NCBI RefSeq assembly: GCF_000812865.1
Contig: NZ_JSYL01000001.1
Coordinates: 496,001-560,000, forward strand
DNA length: 64,000 bases
Direction of reading: 5' to 3'
DNA from: Kaistella jeonii
GTDB lineage: Bacteria > Bacteroidota > Bacteroidia > Flavobacteriales > Weeksellaceae
A program made the translations under genes and the position numbers. Position 1 is the stretch's first letter, and each line of letters begins with the position of its first letter. The notes beneath the pieces were generated by a model. The model ran no database searches. It saw nothing but the letters and a program-made list of their open reading frames with translations, and was not told where the DNA came from. Shown in pieces: positions 7,919-14,939 of this stretch.

Positions 7919-8374
7919 ATGATGAAAGAAAAGTTTAAAAGTGTGCATTTTTGGCTGGTAGTAGGAAGTTTTATGCTCTATATTTCTTCAATGTTTTTTA
8001 CGCCTTTTTATGTTGCTAATCCAAAGGCAGATATTTATTCCAATTCCTTTTATATGTTGCTTGCAGGATGGATGGCCATTTTGGGCGGAGGATTAATCCC
8101 AACAATCATCTGGCTCGCAAATCCACTCTATTTTTTTGGTGGTTTTTTGATACTCAATAAAGAGAAATTTGCAATTATACCGGTAACCTTATCTCTAATT
8201 CTTGCAATCTATTTCGCAAGTCTCAATTCTATTATGGACGGTGAAAGTGGCGCAACGACAAACATTACAGCACTTGGTTCTGGATATTATCTTTGGCTTT
8301 TGAGCATTATAGCTCTATTTATCGCTGCAATTATGACTTTCTTCAAGAAAACCCCATCATCTAATTTTTCATAA
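7919..8374 (+). CDS. hypothetical membrane protein
   Basis: A 151-aa protein with about four hydrophobic segments (VHFWLVVGSFMLYISSMFF, FYMLLAGWMAILGGGLIPTI, FAIIPVTLSLILAIYF and LWLLSIIALFIAAIMTFF) and short charged termini. I recognise no family. The layout (helix, loop, two helices, short Ser/Asn-rich loop, helix) resembles many small flavobacterial inner-membrane proteins annotated hypothetical. It has its own -7 box and lies between an ABC exporter and an amine oxidase on the same strand, with 51 bp to the next gene, so co-transcription with the oxidase is possible. Confidence 0.7.
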   Translation: MMKEKFKSVHFWLVVGSFMLYISSMFFTPFYVANPKADIYSNSFYMLLAGWMAILGGGLIPTIIWLANPLYFFGGFLILNKEKFAIIPVTLSLILAIYFASLNSIMDGESGATTNITALGSGYYLWLLSIIALFIAAIMTFFKKTPSSNFS

Positions 8375-8425
8375 AATATTGAAAACGGAGCAGTTAAATT
8401 ATATTACAATTAGAAATTATTAAGA

Positions 8426-9472
8426 ATGATCGTTATCGTAGGAGCAGGTTTATCTGGACTTTTGACCGCCTATCTTTTGAAAAAAGAAGGCATCCCATTT
8501 AAAATTTTAGAAGCCAGAAACAGAGTTGGCGGAAGAATAAATACCATCTACAGGAAAGAGGAAGCGCCAATAGAAATGGGTGCGACGTGGTTTACTGCTC
8601 AACATCCGAATTTAATAGCGCTTTTGGAAGAATTAGGAATCGGACGATTTGAGCAATACATGGACTCGAAAGTTTTTTATGAACCGAACTCTAATTTTCC
8701 TGCACAAATTGTAGAAATTCCGAAGAATGAGCCGAATTACCGAATTGCTGGTGGAACTTCAAATCTGATTAACACTTTGGTGCGGAAATTAAATCCAGAA
8801 GATGTAATTCTTAATCAAGCGGTAAAAGAAATCGAATTCAATACAAATTCAGTTTTTGTAAAAGCAGAAAATATTTTTGAAGGCAAAGCTGTTGTTCTCG
8901 CTCTACCGCCGAAATTGTGGGCGAATGGAATTATTTTTGAGCCTGAAATTGCAGAACATTTAAAAGAAATTGCTTTACAAACGCACACTTGGATGGAAGA
9001 TTCTATAAAAGTTGCACTTACGTTTGCAAAACCTTTTTGGAAGGAAGAAAATTTACCTCGAACGCTTTTTAGTAATGTTGGTCCAATAGTGGAGTTTTAT
9101 GATCAGTGTGATGAGGAAAACTCCAGATATGCACTTTGTGGATTTATCAATTCTGCATTTAAGCAACTCTCATATTCAGAGCGAAAAGAACTCGTTATCG
9201 ATCAGTTGAAAAATATTTTTGGAAGTCGGGTCGAAGAATTTTTACATTATGAAGAATGTGTTTGGAGTGAAGAAATTGATACTTTTGAAGATTCTGAACA
9301 TTCCCTTTTTCCGCATCAAAATAATGGCAATCCAATTTTTAGGGATTTATATTTCGATAATCGATTAATTATTTCCGGTTCAGAAACTTCCTCAAAATTT
9401 CCTGGATATATGGAAGGAGCAGTGATATCTGCGATTGAAAGTGTGCAGAAAATCGTTGAATCACGACGATGA
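8426..9472 (+). CDS. FAD-dependent amine oxidase family protein
   Basis: A flavin amine-oxidoreductase, 348 aa, short for the family but apparently complete. The N-terminal Rossmann dinucleotide-binding motif GAGLSG (residues 6-11) is followed by LEARNRVGGRI (~29-39), the GG-doublet motif of the monoamine oxidase/phytoene desaturase group. The C-terminal FAD-binding region is SGSETSSKFPGYMEGAVISA (~319-338). The substrate is undetermined; an amine or an FAD-dependent oxidoreduction of a small molecule is likely. No signal peptide is seen, so it is cytosolic. It is the last plus-strand gene before the duplicated scoA remnant. Confidence 0.85.
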   Translation: MIVIVGAGLSGLLTAYLLKKEGIPFKILEARNRVGGRINTIYRKEEAPIEMGATWFTAQHPNLIALLEELGIGRFEQYMDSKVFYEPNSNFPAQIVEIPKNEPNYRIAGGTSNLINTLVRKLNPEDVILNQAVKEIEFNTNSVFVKAENIFEGKAVVLALPPKLWANGIIFEPEIAEHLKEIALQTHTWMEDSIKVALTFAKPFWKEENLPRTLFSNVGPIVEFYDQCDEENSRYALCGFINSAFKQLSYSERKELVIDQLKNIFGSRVEEFLHYEECVWSEEIDTFEDSEHSLFPHQNNGNPIFRDLYFDNRLIISGSETSSKFPGYMEGAVISAIESVQKIVESRR

Positions 9473-9558
9473 AAATTTCAATTTGATATAAAATAATCTC
9501 AATTTTCGAGACTTATTTTTTTATACTTTTTCAAAATTTATAAATCGTATTTCCCTTC

Positions 9559-9649
9559 ATCTCTTCTTCGCAGCATTTTCTACTCAATTCTCTATTCAAA
9601 TGTCCTCCCTCGAAAATCATTTAAATTATAATTCCTGAAATGCGAATCT
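9559..9649 (-). pseudogene. decayed duplicate of the 3' end of scoA
   Basis: This stretch aligns, with one single-base gap, to 10467-10558, the last ~90 bp of scoA. Shared blocks include ATCTCTT-TTC, CTCAATTCTCT, CTCCCT-GAAAAT and TATAATTCC-G-AA-TG. Many substitutions and one indel show that it is no longer coding. It lies on the far side of the higBA module from the intact scoA end, so higBA is bracketed by direct copies of the same gene end. Confidence 0.75.
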
Positions 9650-9658
9650 ACTTTAAAC

Positions 9659-9696
9659 AAAGTTGCCTATTTGGACAACTTTATTTTGTATATTTG
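9659..9696 (+). promoter_or_regulatory. higBA promoter with overlapping palindromic operator
   Basis: TTG (9663-9665), 23 bp, then TATATTTG (9689-9696) fits the flavobacterial consensus. A perfect inverted repeat AAAGTTG (9659-9665)/CAACTTT (9676-9682) covers the -33 box and half the spacer. This is where a HigA-type antitoxin would be expected to bind to repress its own operon. Binding itself is inference. Confidence 0.6.
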
Positions 9697-9704
9697 CAAG
9701 TGAC

Positions 9705-10061
9705 ATGAGTGAGCAAAAAATCAGAAATATCTTTATCTACAAAAATTATTTTTCTGACTTCCTCGAAAAACAAAGGCAGAAGGTTAGAGATAAAATTCTT
9801 TGGACAATAAAATTGATTGAAACAATTGATCAGATTCCTGCCGAATATTTTAAACATTTGGAAGGCACAAATGGACTTTACGAAATTAGAGTTCAAAATG
9901 GAAGCGATATATTTAGAATATTTTGCTTTTTTGATGAAGGTAAATTGGTGATTTTAATAAATGGATTCCAAAAGAAAACTCAGAAAACACCGAAGAAAGA
10001 AATTGAAAAAGCACTGAAAATAAAAGACCAGTATCACTTGGAATATAATAGTAAAACTTGA
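9705..10061 (+). CDS. HigB/Gp49-like toxin (RelE superfamily)
   Basis: Toxin of a type II toxin-antitoxin pair, predicted to be a ribosome-dependent mRNA interferase of the phage-derived Gp49-like family (PF05973). It is 118 aa. Typical strands are visible: HLEGTNGLYEIRVQNGSDIFRIFCFF (~50-75, in parts) then KLVILINGFQKKTQKTPKKEI (~78-98), a family hallmark. The Lys/Arg-rich end supplies likely RNA-contact residues. The ATG at 9705 was chosen because it follows the -7 box by 8 bp; an upstream in-frame TTG lies inside the -33 element. The toxin precedes the antitoxin by 12 bp, the gene order of higBA. Confidence 0.85.
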   Translation: MSEQKIRNIFIYKNYFSDFLEKQRQKVRDKILWTIKLIETIDQIPAEYFKHLEGTNGLYEIRVQNGSDIFRIFCFFDEGKLVILINGFQKKTQKTPKKEIEKALKIKDQYHLEYNSKT

Positions 10062-10073
10062 AATCACAATAAA

Positions 10074-10382
10074 ATGAATAAAGCAAAAAATATGAAACTA
10101 ACTTCTTTTGATGAACTTTTGGATAAACAATATGGTAAAAAAGGCACAAAAAAAAGAGATGATTTCGAAAATGGATTTGAAGAGTTTAAATTGGGAATGT
10201 TAATTCAGAAAGCGAGGCTTGAGAGAGGTCTTACTCAAGAACAACTTGCGGAGAAATGCGGAACCAATAAAAGTTATATTTCAAAAGTTGAAAATAATAT
10301 TAAAGACGTGAGACTTTCAACACTACAAAAAATTGTAGAGAAAGGATTGGGTGGAAAACTTGAACTTGGAATTAGTCTTTAG
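10074..10382 (+). CDS. HigA-like antitoxin, XRE-family HTH regulator
   Basis: Antitoxin that should bind the upstream HigB-like toxin and repress the operon. It is 102 aa. The helix-turn-helix of the HTH_3/XRE type spans residues ~42-95 (LIQKARLERGLTQEQLAEKC, SYISKVENNIKDVRLSTLQKI). The N-terminal ~40 residues are charged and probably wrap the toxin. A second possible start, ATG at 10092, would shorten it by six residues. The palindrome at 9659-9682 is the likely operator. The gene ends at a strong hairpin terminator. Confidence 0.85.
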   Translation: MNKAKNMKLTSFDELLDKQYGKKGTKKRDDFENGFEEFKLGMLIQKARLERGLTQEQLAEKCGTNKSYISKVENNIKDVRLSTLQKIVEKGLGGKLELGISL

Positions 10383-10405
10383 AAATATTCGTTGGATTTT
10401 TCACT

Positions 10406-10440
10406 AAAAAAACATTTCCCTTTCGAGAAATGTTTTTTTT
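10406..10440. terminator. bidirectional terminator between higA and scoA
   Basis: The stem AAAAAAACATTTC (10406-10418)/GAAATGTTTTTTT (10427-10439) has an 8-nt loop and A and T tracts on either side. It serves the convergent genes. Confidence 0.8.
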
Positions 10441-10463
10441 ATCATTAAATTAAAATGGAAGTT

Positions 10464-11165
10464 CTAATCTCTTTTTCTAACGGTTCTCTGCTCAATTCTC
10501 TTCTCAAATTTTTCTCCCTGGAAAATTCTTTGCACCATAATTCCGGGAATGTGGATTTCGTTCGGATCGAGTTGCCCCGGTTCTACCAATTCTTCCACTT
10601 CAGCGATGGTTATTTTTCCACTTCCTGCCATTGGAGCATTGAAGTTTCTGGCGGTTCCTTTGAAAATCAAATTTCCGGCGTGATCACCTTTCCAAGCTTT
10701 TACGATGGAATAATCTGCTTTGAAAGCGTGTTCTAAAATATGCATTTTACCATCGAAATCTTTGGTTTCTTTTCCTTCTGCGACTTCAGTTCCGTAACCT
10801 GCAGGAGTATAAAAAGCAGGGATCCCACATTGTGCCGCGCGGCATTTCTCGGCTAAAGTCCCTTGTGGCGTTAATTCTACTTCTAATTCACCGGAAAGCA
10901 TTTGACGTTCGAATTCGGCGTTTTCTCCAACGTAAGAAGCGATCATTTTTTTGATTTGCTTCTTTTTCAAAAGTAATCCTAATCCGAAATCATCAACTCC
11001 TGCATTATTTGAGATACAGGTTAAATCGGTAACATTACTTTCTACTAATGCATGAATCGTATTCTCTGGAATTCCGCAGAGTCCGAATCCGCCGACGATT
11101 AAGGTCATTCCGTCGCTGATTCCTGCGATGGCTTCTTCTACATTTTTTACTCTTTTATCGATCAT
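10464..11165 (-). CDS. scoA: 3-oxoacid CoA-transferase subunit A
   Basis: Alpha subunit of succinyl-CoA:3-ketoacid CoA-transferase, 233 aa, full length. Family blocks are [26 protein letters not shown] (~13-38, in parts), [18 protein letters not shown]-like [23 protein letters not shown] (~95-117) and [27 protein letters not shown]. It pairs with scoB (5213-5866) in the same orientation about 4.6 kb downstream. The intervening region carries higBA and three plus-strand genes, so the usual scoAB operon is split here. Its 3' end is partly duplicated at 9559-9649. Confidence 0.93.
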   Translation of the reverse strand: MIDKRVKNVEEAIAGISDGMTLIVGGFGLCGIPENTIHALVESNVTDLTCISNNAGVDDFGLGLLLKKKQIKKMIASYVGENAEFERQMLSGELEVELTPQGTLAEKCRAAQCGIPAFYTPAGYGTEVAEGKETKDFDGKMHILEHAFKADYSIVKAWKGDHAGNLIFKGTARNFNAPMAGSGKITIAEVEELVEPGQLDPNEIHIPGIMVQRIFQGEKFEKRIEQRTVRKRD

Positions 11166-11380
11166 TTTTCTTTATTAAATTGGTGGCATTAATTTACGAT
11201 TTTTTTTGGAATTTTGATTTTTTGTAAAACGTTCTGATTTAGTTTTAACCACAAAGTCACAAAGATGTTTTAACACATTAGTCACATGAGTTTTTAGAAA
11301 AATAATTATGTAAAAAGTCCACAGAAGTTCTATCCTCCATAATCTTTTTAAAATTTTTATTTTTATTTTTGCGCAGTCTT

Positions 11381-11520
11381 GCGTGAGGGATAGAAGCGGT
11401 ATCCTTTTTTTTCAGAGGGAAAAGGAAGGGCAAAAAAAGATTTAGCGTACAGCCCGACCTGAATGAGGGAATGTTGCGCGAGCGAAGCGAGCGCTGAATG
11501 ACCGAGTGAAGGACACGCCC
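11381..11520 (+). repeat. dispersed structured repeat, copy b
   Basis: The closing stem is GCGTG (11381-11385)/CACGC (11514-11518). The first arm, AGCGGTATCC-T8...GCA7GATTTAGCG, has an A/T stem. The CAGCCCGACCTGAATGAG block follows, then a second arm with GCGC/GCGC around the GC-rich core 11476-11494. The same two-arm layout is present at 40561-40715 with different arm sequences. It lies between scoA and the rplS promoter, and no ORF is present. The rest of the gap (11166-11380) shows only AT-rich sequence. Confidence 0.65.
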
Positions 11521-11532
11521 AAAAAAAGATTG

Positions 11533-11556
11533 AGGTTAAGGTTAAGGTTAAGGTTA
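11533..11556 (+). repeat. four tandem AGGTTA hexamers
   Basis: AGGTTA is repeated four times without interruption, 30 bp upstream of the rplS -33 box. It is probably a slipped-strand microsatellite; no function can be read from it. Confidence 0.8.
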
Positions 11557-11585
11557 AGAAATATGTGATTTATTTTTTTAAAGTG

Positions 11586-11616
11586 TTGGGTGATAATATT
11601 TTTTGTAGTATTTTTG
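11586..11616 (+). promoter_or_regulatory. rplS promoter
   Basis: TTG (11586-11588), a 20-bp spacer, and TATTTTTG (11609-11616) fit the flavobacterial sigma-A consensus fully. The predicted leader is about 70 nt. Confidence 0.75.
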
Positions 11617-11689
11617 CAACCTGTTAATCAACCTCTGACGATGGCCGTGAAAGTTGCTTAGCTCGACAAAACAAATTTTTATTATAAAA

Positions 11690-12043
11690 ATGGATTTAGT
11701 AAAGTACGTACAAGACAAGTACATCACAAAAAAAGAATTCCCAGAATTCAAAGCCGGTGACACCATCACTGTGTATTACGAAATTAAAGAGGGCGCGAAA
11801 ACAAGAACTCAGTTCTTTAAAGGAACTGTTCTTCAATTAAGAGGAACTGGTGCTACCAAAACATTTACAATCAGAAAAATGAGCGGCGATGTTGGTGTAC
11901 AAAGAGTTTTTCCTTTGAACATGCCTGCTTTGCAAAAAATTGAAATCGACAGAAGAGGTAAAGTTAGAAGAGCTAGAATCTACTACTTTAAACAACTTAG
12001 AGGTAAAAAAGCGAGAATTAAAGACGCTGCTTACAAAAAGTAA
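11690..12043 (+). CDS. rplS: 50S ribosomal protein L19
   Basis: L19 sits at the 30S-50S interface of the ribosome. The protein is 117 aa from the ATG at 11690. The family core is clear: FKAGDTITVYYEI, RTQFFKGTVLQLRG, FTIRKMSGDVGVQRVFPLN and KVRRARIYYFKQLRGKKARIKD. An in-frame upstream ATG (11654) would add 12 unrelated residues and was rejected. It has its own promoter and terminator and is not in an rpsP-rimM-trmD-rplS operon here. The last ~65 bp plus terminator are duplicated, in decayed form, at 15813-15950. Confidence 0.96.
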   Translation: MDLVKYVQDKYITKKEFPEFKAGDTITVYYEIKEGAKTRTQFFKGTVLQLRGTGATKTFTIRKMSGDVGVQRVFPLNMPALQKIEIDRRGKVRRARIYYFKQLRGKKARIKDAAYKK

Positions 12044-12118
12044 TTCTGATTCCAAGAATAAAAGAAACCCATCAATTCATTTTGATGGGTTTTTTAGTTG
12101 TAAAGCAGTGATACATTC
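11979..12118 (+). repeat. flank duplicate A: intact rplS end, terminator and remnant of the 186-aa gene end
   Basis: This ~140-bp unit aligns with 15813-15950. The rplS part is intact here. Beyond the terminator, minus-strand codons read Glu-Cys-Ile-Thr-Ala-Leu-Gln, matching the last codons Glu-Cys-Ile-Val-Ala-Leu-Gln-His of the gene at 15924-16484, then run out of frame. Each copy is thus intact only for the gene it still serves. Confidence 0.8.
12065..12095 (+). terminator. rplS terminator
   Basis: The perfect 11-bp stem AAACCCATCAA (12065-12075)/TTGATGGGTTT (12082-12092) is followed by T's. A diverged copy with a weakened stem lies at about 15895-15925. Confidence 0.85.
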
Positions 12119-12159
12119 GGTGGAAAATTATGACTTAAATTTTGTTGGTAATGTTTAAG

Positions 12160-12456
12160 CTATTGATTAAGTTTATTTTTCAGCCATTTCGCTGCTACTG
12201 ATCCAATTACTCCACCGATAAATGAGACCAAAATATTGATCCCAAATAAAAGAGTATTTACAGTTCCGGTTTTCATGATTGACATAGGATCGAAACCTAG
12301 CCTACCAAACATTTTAATAAAGAATATACTGCCAAAAACACCAGCAATGGTATTTCCTATAATGCCTAAGGAATATTTTTTGAAAATATAACCTATTAAG
12401 TTAGCACCAATGATACCAATTAAAATACTTAGGAGCGAGATCAAAGTATCTGTCAT
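12160..12456 (-). CDS. small membrane protein (GlsB/YeaQ-like glycine-rich)
   Basis: A 98-aa protein with three hydrophobic segments: LISLLSILIGIIGANLIGYIF, GIIGNTIAGVFGSIFFI, and TLLFGINILVSFIGGVIGSVAA. Its Gly-rich helices recall transglycosylase-associated GlsB/YeaQ/YmgE proteins, but I cannot assign it firmly. It follows cydB by 12 bp on the same strand, so it is probably co-transcribed and may be an accessory subunit or stabiliser of the cytochrome bd oxidase, like the small CydX/CydH proteins. That role is inference; CydX is much shorter. Confidence 0.6.
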   Translation of the reverse strand: MTDTLISLLSILIGIIGANLIGYIFKKYSLGIIGNTIAGVFGSIFFIKMFGRLGFDPMSIMKTGTVNTLLFGINILVSFIGGVIGSVAAKWLKNKLNQ

Positions 12457-12468
12457 AGCTACTCAATT

Positions 12469-13545
12469 TTAATGACCATAATCCATTTTATCAATTTTCC
12501 CACTCATCAATCTTTTTTGAACGATAAAATAAGTAAAAAGAAGGATGAACCCAATAATTCCCCAAATTAAAGCCACCGACAAACCATATTCTCCTGCTGC
12601 AGTATTATAAATTGTTAAAGATTCGTTAACATTATTGATGGAAGGAAGAATTACGGGGAATAAAGATGCAAGTGAGGATGTTATTCCGCCCAATATTACT
12701 AAAGTTGAAAAAACGAATCCATAAATATCTTTTTTTAATTTTTTTATAAAAAATAGACCAATCAATCCTGTAAAATAAATCAAAGGAAATACTATTAAAT
12801 AGGGTTTGTCGAAAAAATTATCCAAAGAATTGGGCTTTACTATTTGCCAAACCAATAAGGAAAAAAAGGTGAGAACAGTAAGTACAATGTTCAATTTAAA
12901 AATGACGCCTTTGAGCTTACTGTTGATAGAAGAATTGGTTTTTAAAATAATCCAGTTCGCACCGTGAATTGCTAAAGTAACTACTGAAATTAAACCAATA
13001 ATAATAGTAAACCAATCTATAATACCGGGCGTTTTGCTTAAGGGACTAAAGCTACTATCCCATAATGGTAAGAAAAAATAGTGTCCTTCATAAACAGAAA
13101 CTCCATTGGTAACACCACCTAAATTTACTCCTCTTACAATATTTCCTAAAGCAATACCGAAAAATAATGCCAGTAATAAACTAGAAACTCCGAAGGAGGT
13201 ATCCCATAAATCTTTCCACATTTGATAATTAAATTGGCTTCTAAATTCTAAGCCAATTGCTCTAAAAACGATTAACCATAAAACTATTATTAAAGGCAAA
13301 TAGAAACCACTAAAAACAGAGGCATAAAAAGAGGGAAAAGCCATAAAAAGCATTCCGCCGCCTGCAACCAGCCAAACCTCATTTGAATCCCAAAATAAAC
13401 CCGCAGATTTTGCAATTACTTCTTTATCGTTTTCTTCTTTCGCAAAAAACAAATGAATTATACCTGTTCCAAAATCATAACCATCTAAAATAAAAAATAT
13501 GGTTAAAACAACTGCAATAATTATATACCAAAATATTTCCATCAT
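12469..13545 (-). CDS. cydB: cytochrome bd ubiquinol oxidase subunit II
   Basis: Subunit II of the membrane quinol:O2 oxidoreductase that reduces oxygen at high affinity. It is 358 aa, with about nine hydrophobic segments. The family start is visible: MEIFWYIIIAVVLTIFFILDGYDFGTG (in parts, residues 2-28) with the YDFG motif, then WDSNEVWLVAGGGMLFMAFP and EFRSQF. ATGATG abuts the cydA stop codon exactly, so translational coupling is likely. It lies in the segment bracketed by rplS-end duplicates. Confidence 0.93.
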   Translation of the reverse strand: MMEIFWYIIIAVVLTIFFILDGYDFGTGIIHLFFAKEENDKEVIAKSAGLFWDSNEVWLVAGGGMLFMAFPSFYASVFSGFYLPLIIVLWLIVFRAIGLEFRSQFNYQMWKDLWDTSFGVSSLLLALFFGIALGNIVRGVNLGGVTNGVSVYEGHYFFLPLWDSSFSPLSKTPGIIDWFTIIIGLISVVTLAIHGANWIILKTNSSINSKLKGVIFKLNIVLTVLTFFSLLVWQIVKPNSLDNFFDKPYLIVFPLIYFTGLIGLFFIKKLKKDIYGFVFSTLVILGGITSSLASLFPVILPSINNVNESLTIYNTAAGEYGLSVALIWGIIGFILLFTYFIVQKRLMSGKIDKMDYGH

Positions 13546-14877
13546 TTAATTTGTTTGAGGTCTTGGACCATGGTGAATAGTTTTACCAACTAAGACTAAA
13601 AATAATAAACCCAGTAACATATACAAAGCAACAAAACCAAGCAAAGTGAATAAGGTATTACCGGAGGAAACAGTGGGAGAAATACCCTCACTTGTTCTTA
13701 ATAAACCATAAACCAAATAAGGCTGTCTTCCTAATTCTGCGGTATACCAACCGGTAATGTTTGCGATATATGGAAATGGAAGTAGGAACATAATTATCCA
13801 AAGTAATGGTTTTGAGTTGTACAATTTTTTTCGCCATAAAAATAAAAGTGCCATTGCCATAATAGCAATAAATAAGGTGCCCAAACCAACCATGATATGA
13901 TAAGAGTAGTAAAGTGCTGGAATATTATCTGGTAATTGATCTTGTTTAAATTGATCCATTCCTGGTATTTGTTTATCCCATTCCTGATAGGTTAAAAAAC
14001 TCAATATATTGGGAACGGCAATCTTATTGTCTAATTTTTTTTCAACCATATTGGGTTGACCAATGAGTACGATCTCTGCTCCTTTTTCTTCTGTTTTAAA
14101 AATCCCTTCCATTGCAGCAAAAGATGCAGGTTGGTATTTTGCCACATTTTTCGCATTCCAATCTCCTGTTGGAAATGCTAATAAAACGCTCGAAATTAAT
14201 CCAAAAACGACTCCTGTTTTTAAAAATAATTTCCCGTATTCAACTTGTTTCTTTCTTAAAATATAAAAAGCTCCGATACTTGCAACCACAAAAGAGGAGG
14301 TTACCACAGAAGCGAATTGATTATGTAAAAAAGCAGGCAGAAGCCATGGATTTATAAACAGGGCAGAAAAATTTTTCAAAGCATATTTTCCATTTTCTAA
14401 AATTTCGAAACCTACTGGATTTTGCATCCAGGCGTTGGTGGCCAAAATAAACCATCCACTTGCCCAAGAACCAAGGAAAACGAGAAAACCTGTGAGAAAA
14501 TGTAGTTTCTGTCCCATGAGTTTTTCCCCAAAAATAAATAGGGCTAAAAAGGAGGATTCTAAAAAGAAGGAAAACATTCCTTCCATTGCTAATGTTTGAC
14601 CAATAATACCACCCGTTAATTCAGAAAATTTTGCCCAGTTGGTGCCGAATTGAAACTCCATAGGAATTCCTGTGACGACTCCCATTGTAAAATTTATGGC
14701 AAAAATTTTCATAAAAAATTTAGCAGCATCGTTGTATTGATCAACTTTTGTTCTTAAAAATTTCCACTTAAAATAGACGATCATTAAAGATAATCCCATT
14801 GTTAGCTGTGGGAATATGTAGTGAAAAGTGATGGTAAATGCAAATTGCAACCTATCGTAAAAAATCATGTCTTCCAT
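13546..14877 (-). CDS. cydA: cytochrome bd ubiquinol oxidase subunit I
   Basis: Heme-bearing subunit of the bd oxidase (hemes b558, b595 and d), 443 aa from the ATG at 14877. The family start RLQFAFTITFHYIFPQLTMG contains the conserved N-terminal His. GRQPY near residue ~385 matches the GRQPW-type block. The long C-terminal Q-loop extension of the E. coli type is absent, so it is a short-Q-loop type. An upstream in-frame ATG at 14907 lies inside a perfect hairpin (14899-14923) and would give an unusual ten-residue extension, so 14877 is preferred. cydB follows directly. Confidence 0.9.
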   Translation of the reverse strand: MEDMIFYDRLQFAFTITFHYIFPQLTMGLSLMIVYFKWKFLRTKVDQYNDAAKFFMKIFAINFTMGVVTGIPMEFQFGTNWAKFSELTGGIIGQTLAMEGMFSFFLESSFLALFIFGEKLMGQKLHFLTGFLVFLGSWASGWFILATNAWMQNPVGFEILENGKYALKNFSALFINPWLLPAFLHNQFASVVTSSFVVASIGAFYILRKKQVEYGKLFLKTGVVFGLISSVLLAFPTGDWNAKNVAKYQPASFAAMEGIFKTEEKGAEIVLIGQPNMVEKKLDNKIAVPNILSFLTYQEWDKQIPGMDQFKQDQLPDNIPALYYSYHIMVGLGTLFIAIMAMALLFLWRKKLYNSKPLLWIIMFLLPFPYIANITGWYTAELGRQPYLVYGLLRTSEGISPTVSSGNTLFTLLGFVALYMLLGLLFLVLVGKTIHHGPRPQTN

Positions 14878-14898
14878 AAAAGGATGGTTAGATTCTAA

Positions 14899-14923
14899 AA
14901 AGAGCATCTTTTTGATGCTCTTT
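14899..14923 (-). terminator. hairpin between peroxiredoxin gene and cydA
   Basis: The perfect 10-bp stem AAAGAGCATC/GATGCTCTTT has a 5-nt loop, with a short U run on the minus-strand transcript. It may end the peroxiredoxin mRNA or act as a partial terminator controlling read-through into cydAB. Confidence 0.65.
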
Positions 14924-14939
14924 CAAATTATAAATTATT

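Larger units (their letters stand above)
9650..10466 (+). other. higBA insertion segment bracketed by scoA-end duplicates
   Basis: The segment between the decayed scoA copy (9559-9649) and the intact scoA 3' end (10467-10558) contains exactly one complete transcription unit: promoter-operator, toxin, antitoxin and terminator. The flanking direct duplicates suggest that it arrived by an event that duplicated the target end. No integrase, transposase or terminal inverted repeat is seen. Confidence 0.55.

Noticed and set aside
10455-10736. 93-aa plus-strand ORF opposite scoA
   Set aside because: Antisense shadow of scoA; it starts in the terminator region of higA and has no promoter.
11578-11769. 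63-aa minus-strand ORF over the rplS start
   Set aside because: It covers the rplS promoter and 5' end; no family match and no promoter of its own.
13546-14907. Longer cydA from ATG 14907
   Set aside because: The extra ten residues lie within a terminator-like hairpin and are not typical of CydA N termini; kept only as an alternative.
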